Source: Cristatella mucedo
Taxonomy: Eukaryota > Bryozoa > Phylactolaemata > Cristatellidae
NCBI GenBank assembly: GCA_009760855.2
Contig: WPIO01000008.1
Span: 62,001-126,000 of the forward strand
DNA: 64,000 bases
Reading direction: 5' to 3'
Shown piece by piece: positions 60,618 through 64,000 of this stretch (positions are counted from its first letter, which is position 1; each line of letters starts with the position of its first letter). The translations under genes and the position numbers were made by a program. The notes under the pieces were generated by a model that saw only the letters and a program-made list of their open reading frames with translations, did no database searches and was not told the origin of the DNA.

Positions 60618-63052
60618 ATGGTCTGTTCATGTCGCCACTGCTCTGAGGTCAAGGTTTTCTCTGCACGCTTCAGCCTTTCCAAACTTCACGAGCACTTATA
60701 AACGATTCTGCTCTTTCGAACCAGTCCAACTTCGTTTTCTTTTACAATCTAGCCACCGTGCGGTTTTTTATGTTTGACTCGTGCTCCCAGAAAAAAACCA
60801 AGAGCGAAAGAGGTTTCATATATGGTGGTTTCATATTTAATCGATAATAACTGGGTAGATGCTGGTCAAGTTTTGACAAGTCGTACAAAATGCGGGTTGT
60901 CAAAACATACACTCTTTATAAATCTCTTGCTGTGCACTTTAGATCATCTGTAAAGGAAGCAAACTAGCTAGGACTACTAAGGGCAAGCTTGAGAAACCAT
61001 AAAAAGACCAGAACTAGCTGCTAATGCACTGGCACACGAGGACTAGTGTAGATCCTACCAATCCATCCTAGCTAAGGCCGAGTCTTGTTTCTATAAGAAA
61101 ACATAGTGAAATCATGTATATGCAATCCAAAATTGCTCCAAAACAATCTCCTTGCAGTTGTTATTGTTAGTGACAGCTGCAGCTCTCCATTTAAACCTTG
61201 TCATTCAGCACAGGAATCCGGCTACTACCGGAATCCGGCTACCATCGGAATCCGGCTACCGCCGGAATCCGGCTGCCTCCGGAATCCGGCTACTGCCGGA
61301 ATACGGCTACTACCAGAATCCGGCTACTCCCAACACACGGCTTCTCCCTGGATGCAGTATTTGATATGCGGCCCTGGCAGGACGCTGCCCTGTTGAGCTG
61401 CCTGCATGACTCCTCTTGGTCGGCACTGGTGCTGCTGCTTTACAAACATGTATATGCAAACTAAGTTAGGGGGAACCGACTTCTGAGAAGTATCACGAGG
61501 AAAGAGGCTCTGTCACTTTAAAGCACTGTCAGCCTAACTGAAAGCTGTGGCTATCAGCATCCTGACTCGGGCCGAACAACTGAGGTGGCTTCTGGACGAC
61601 GTGTTTTCGGTGTCGAACATCTACCTGGGTAAGAGCAGGCATTAAAGGGTACTTTACCTTGATGCACATAAATGGCTAAATCTTTCGTCCAGTCGAGCGA
61701 TGCTCAGCAGTGACGCTTGAGCATGGCCACCTGCGGCTAGCCTCACGGTGACCCCTCAGGCTCTGGTATCCTGAAGTGACGCCTCAGACAGCCAAGACCG
61801 GCGTGGTGGCGGCCCTTGTTCATCTGGAGCTGAAAACTAATTTGCCGACAGGGTGCTAATTCTAGCCTAATGAGAGTCCGAGGGTATTTTGTCGAGCTGA
61901 TACTATGCTAGCAATAAACCTGTGTGCTACGGTCACGACGTATTGCCTACGTTTTTCGCCTGAACATTGGCTAAGGAATGGTTCGAGTACACTCGCATAC
62001 AAGGGCCGCAAAAACTCAGTCGCTAATTACGCCGACTGGTGTATCTCCGAATATGTCTCTTTGAGCCTCACCTGACTATTTCCACAGCCAGGCAAATACA
62101 CCAGTAGCGTCTCATTAATTGACTTCAGCTAAGAGGAAATCTCACCAATCGGCTTCAGCTAGTTGCAAACTCTTCCTTTCCCGTATTCCTTACTCTCTAC
62201 TACTTTTTCTAACTCTCTTTCTCATGTATGGTTGATAAACACCAAAACAACCAACGCTGCAAATCCATCATCATGTAAATTTTCTCGTCCATCTTGAGAG
62301 ACTGGGCTGCAAGGAATCAATGCAGTGACCAGTTACAACATGGGCGGGGGAGTTCTTCTGAGAACACCTAATGCACCGTTGCAACGATGAGCACCAGCTC
62401 TAGGTCAGCATCAGTCGCCAGAGCTTTAGCTGCACTAGGGCATGCATGCAGAATAGAGAGCTCCATAGGAATGCTAAGCCGAAAGCGGAAAAAAAGCGAT
62501 AGCTCGTTTTTAAGAAGTCGCCCGCTGGCTCATCGGTGGGTGAAGTCAAGGCAGGGGTCAAGGAGACACGTTCCTGGTTGATTATGTGAGATTCCAGCTG
62601 GCTGGGTTAGATATGCCAGATGGAGCAATATTCAGAGGCCGCTACGTACAAGACAATTCTTACGTTTTTATTTAGACGGACATTGTAAACAGCAGTATTT
62701 GTTGGCATGTAAGCAGAGACGCTAGCTTGGCTTCGTGGGGGACCAGGGCCGAGCCAGCGCCAGCTTAGGGACTTGCATCGTGAGCTGCCAGTCTCCCGAG
62801 TCACTTCAAGTAGCCACCAGATACCAAGGTTTGCATAAGAACAGTCTTTAATAGGTAAATGTGGCATGATCATTCGGGGAAATTTGAAGTACGCTCATGA
62901 ATTATTGTCTCGTGGAATCCAATTCAAGGAAAAATTGGCAGGACCTGAGCTCAAACCTCTAAATATAGACCCGAACACTGCTAACGTCACAGTCGCTTAA
63001 AAGTAGTAAATTGTCTGTTTCTGCATACCAAGAAGAATAGCAGCATTCAAAA
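60618..63052. other. Intergenic region between convergent receptor genes
   Basis: About 2.4 kb from the stop of the + strand receptor to that of the - strand one. It holds the 17-bp minisatellite and probably both 3' UTRs. Possible poly(A) signals are AATAAA at 61913-61918 for the + gene (far) and, on the - strand, AATAAA at 62672-62667. Open frames here show no protein-like pattern. Confidence 0.6.
61213..61348 (+). repeat. 17-bp minisatellite, eight copies
   Basis: Unit GGAATCCGGCTACTACC, period 17, copies at 61213, 61230, 61247, 61264, 61281, 61298, 61315 and a worn one at 61332. The last six bases vary most. It lies about 600 bp after the stop of the + strand receptor, perhaps in its 3' UTR. 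As 17 is not a multiple of three and the unit has no stop, all three + frames stay open. Confidence 0.95.
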
Positions 63053-63312
63053 TCATGACCGTTGGCTGCTCGTGGAAACAGCAGTGCTTCTTCTTGACTG
63101 CAGGAACGACGATAAGGTTGTTGAGTCACGTCTGCCGTTGGCCGACGGAAAGCACAGTCTCCTCCACTGTTTTCTCACAAAAGGTTCTCTTACGTTGTGA
63201 AACACAAATATCATCAAGCCCTGGAGAGAGTTAATTATGCAGAACAAATATTGAAACGCCAACGTCACCTGGTCATTCTCGAAGACTAAAAACCCGAAAA
63301 TCCATGAGACTC
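63053..63312 (-). CDS. Second adhesion GPCR, last exon: TM6-TM7 and tail
   Basis: On the - strand: acceptor ATTTGTAG, phase 1; stop TGA at 63055-63053. It encodes VSWIFGFLVFEN (TM6), AFQYLFCIINSLQGLMIFVF (TM7), HNVREPFVRKQWRR and a Ser/Thr/Arg-rich tail of about 30 residues. It aligns with the last exon of the + strand receptor (YLFCILNSLQGLM.F.FH, VR.P..RK), so the two genes are paralogues. The upstream part of the gene lies beyond the window's right edge. Confidence 0.95.
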
Positions 63313-63411
63313 CTACAAATAATTGAATAGCACTGATTAGTGAGGCCGGCTGCCTTGAGGAGTACTGAGAAGGGCTTCGTGAGACGGTTTTGCATGCATA
63401 GCCATGCTTAC

Positions 63412-63611
63412 CCAACAGGACCAGTATGGATACGCTTGCCTTCAGGTGCAGAATGGAGATCTCGCGCTCAGATCTATTTGACCGTAGTTTCAGAGGCGAA
63501 CCCCGACGTAGAGAGCAAACGATAAGTATGAAAATGATGACGTTTGCTAGAACTATGGCTCCAATTGGTACAACTACTGCATACAACAGCAGTGACTTAG
63601 ACACCCAGCAC
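63412..63611 (-). CDS. Second adhesion GPCR, exon with ECL2 Cys and TM5
   Basis: On the - strand: acceptor CGTGGCAG, phase 2; donor TTGG|GTAAGC, phase 1; 200 bp. It encodes CWVSKSLLLYAVVVPIGAI, VLANVIIFILIVCSLRRGS (TM5), a basic ICL3, and ILHLKASVSILVLLG (start of TM6). It has the same boundaries and phases as the + strand exon at 57498-57700. The 99-bp intron to the last exon (63411-63313) is a multiple of three and free of in-frame stops. Confidence 0.93.
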
Positions 63612-64000
63612 CTGCCACGAAAATAAGCACCTTCATTATTACATTAAGATGGCTTGTTTGAAAATATTCTAGTCTGAGGCATTTTCAAAAGAGTTTACCT
63701 GAGAGTATGGTTTGAAAGGCATCAAGTCAAAATGTGTACCGATTTCTTCACGATTCTTGAAGCGTGCAGTTACTGTATATTGCCTAATTTATATGACAAG
63801 GCAACGCCACTGGCTTAAAACCTTGACGATGGCACTCAATCCTTATTAAGCAAGATTGTCAAAGACATTTTTTCCGGTATAGTATCTTGCTCGTGCTTTG
63901 CATCTCATGTTTTAGATTCGACGCTATTATACGTCTTGAAAAAATCAAAACTACTTCGAAAGCCTTTAAGGTTTCAGTAACAAGCAAAGTAAATTAGCCT
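63612..64000 (-). other. Intron of the second receptor, nothing recognised
   Basis: Upstream of the TM5 exon on the - strand. A TM4-like exon was looked for and not found in these 390 bp. Confidence 0.4.

Noticed and set aside
61213-61348. Possible CRISPR-like array
   Set aside because: Contiguous 17-bp repeats without spacers, in animal DNA.

Overview
The window looks like animal nuclear DNA: AT-rich, intron-rich, GT..AG splice sites, several non-LTR retrotransposon and SINE families, and many long microsatellites. The lineage cannot be fixed from sequence alone; an invertebrate or early-branching animal is my guess. No bacterial genes, CRISPR arrays or functional RNA genes were seen.

One gene dominates. 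Twenty-one exons on the + strand (one of them weak), from about 1.66 kb to a stop at 60617, join in compatible splice phases into one adhesion GPCR of about 950 visible residues, probably 5'-incomplete. In order they encode the end of an Ig-like domain, a beta-rich domain I do not recognise, a Ser/Thr-rich mucin-like stalk made of four tandemly duplicated exons, an HRM-like exon, a GAIN domain with a canonical GPS (cleavage motif HL/T), a complete seven-helix secretin/adhesion (7tm_2) bundle split over six exons, and a short cytoplasmic tail. A second, paralogous adhesion GPCR lies tail-to-tail on the - strand (63611-63053; only TM5-TM7 and the tail are in the window). It shares two intron positions and phases with the first gene.

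The introns are full of mobile DNA. There are at least two families of CR1/L2-like non-LTR retrotransposon, all 5'-truncated and decayed, and two tRNA-derived SINE families, one of which shares its 3' tail with a LINE. There is also a TRIM-like element with TG..CA long terminal repeats and an AGGT target duplication, with a SINE inserted in its 3' LTR, and an internally deleted pogo-like DNA transposon with recognisable terminal inverted repeats. Other structures are a 434-bp near-palindrome around an (AT)n core, a 17-bp minisatellite open in all three frames, and a roughly 410-bp (TTTA)n tract that runs directly into the 3' splice site of the 67-bp TM4 exon.

Layout: 0-6 kb, N-terminal exons and a long CT tract; 8-20.5 kb, the duplicated stalk-exon blocks, LINEs and the TRIM; 20.5-23.2 kb, a LINE cluster with a nested SINE; 24.8-45.9 kb, HRM and GAIN/GPS exons in long introns; 46-60.6 kb, seven-helix exons; 60.6-63.05 kb, intergenic; 63.05-63.6 kb, the second receptor.
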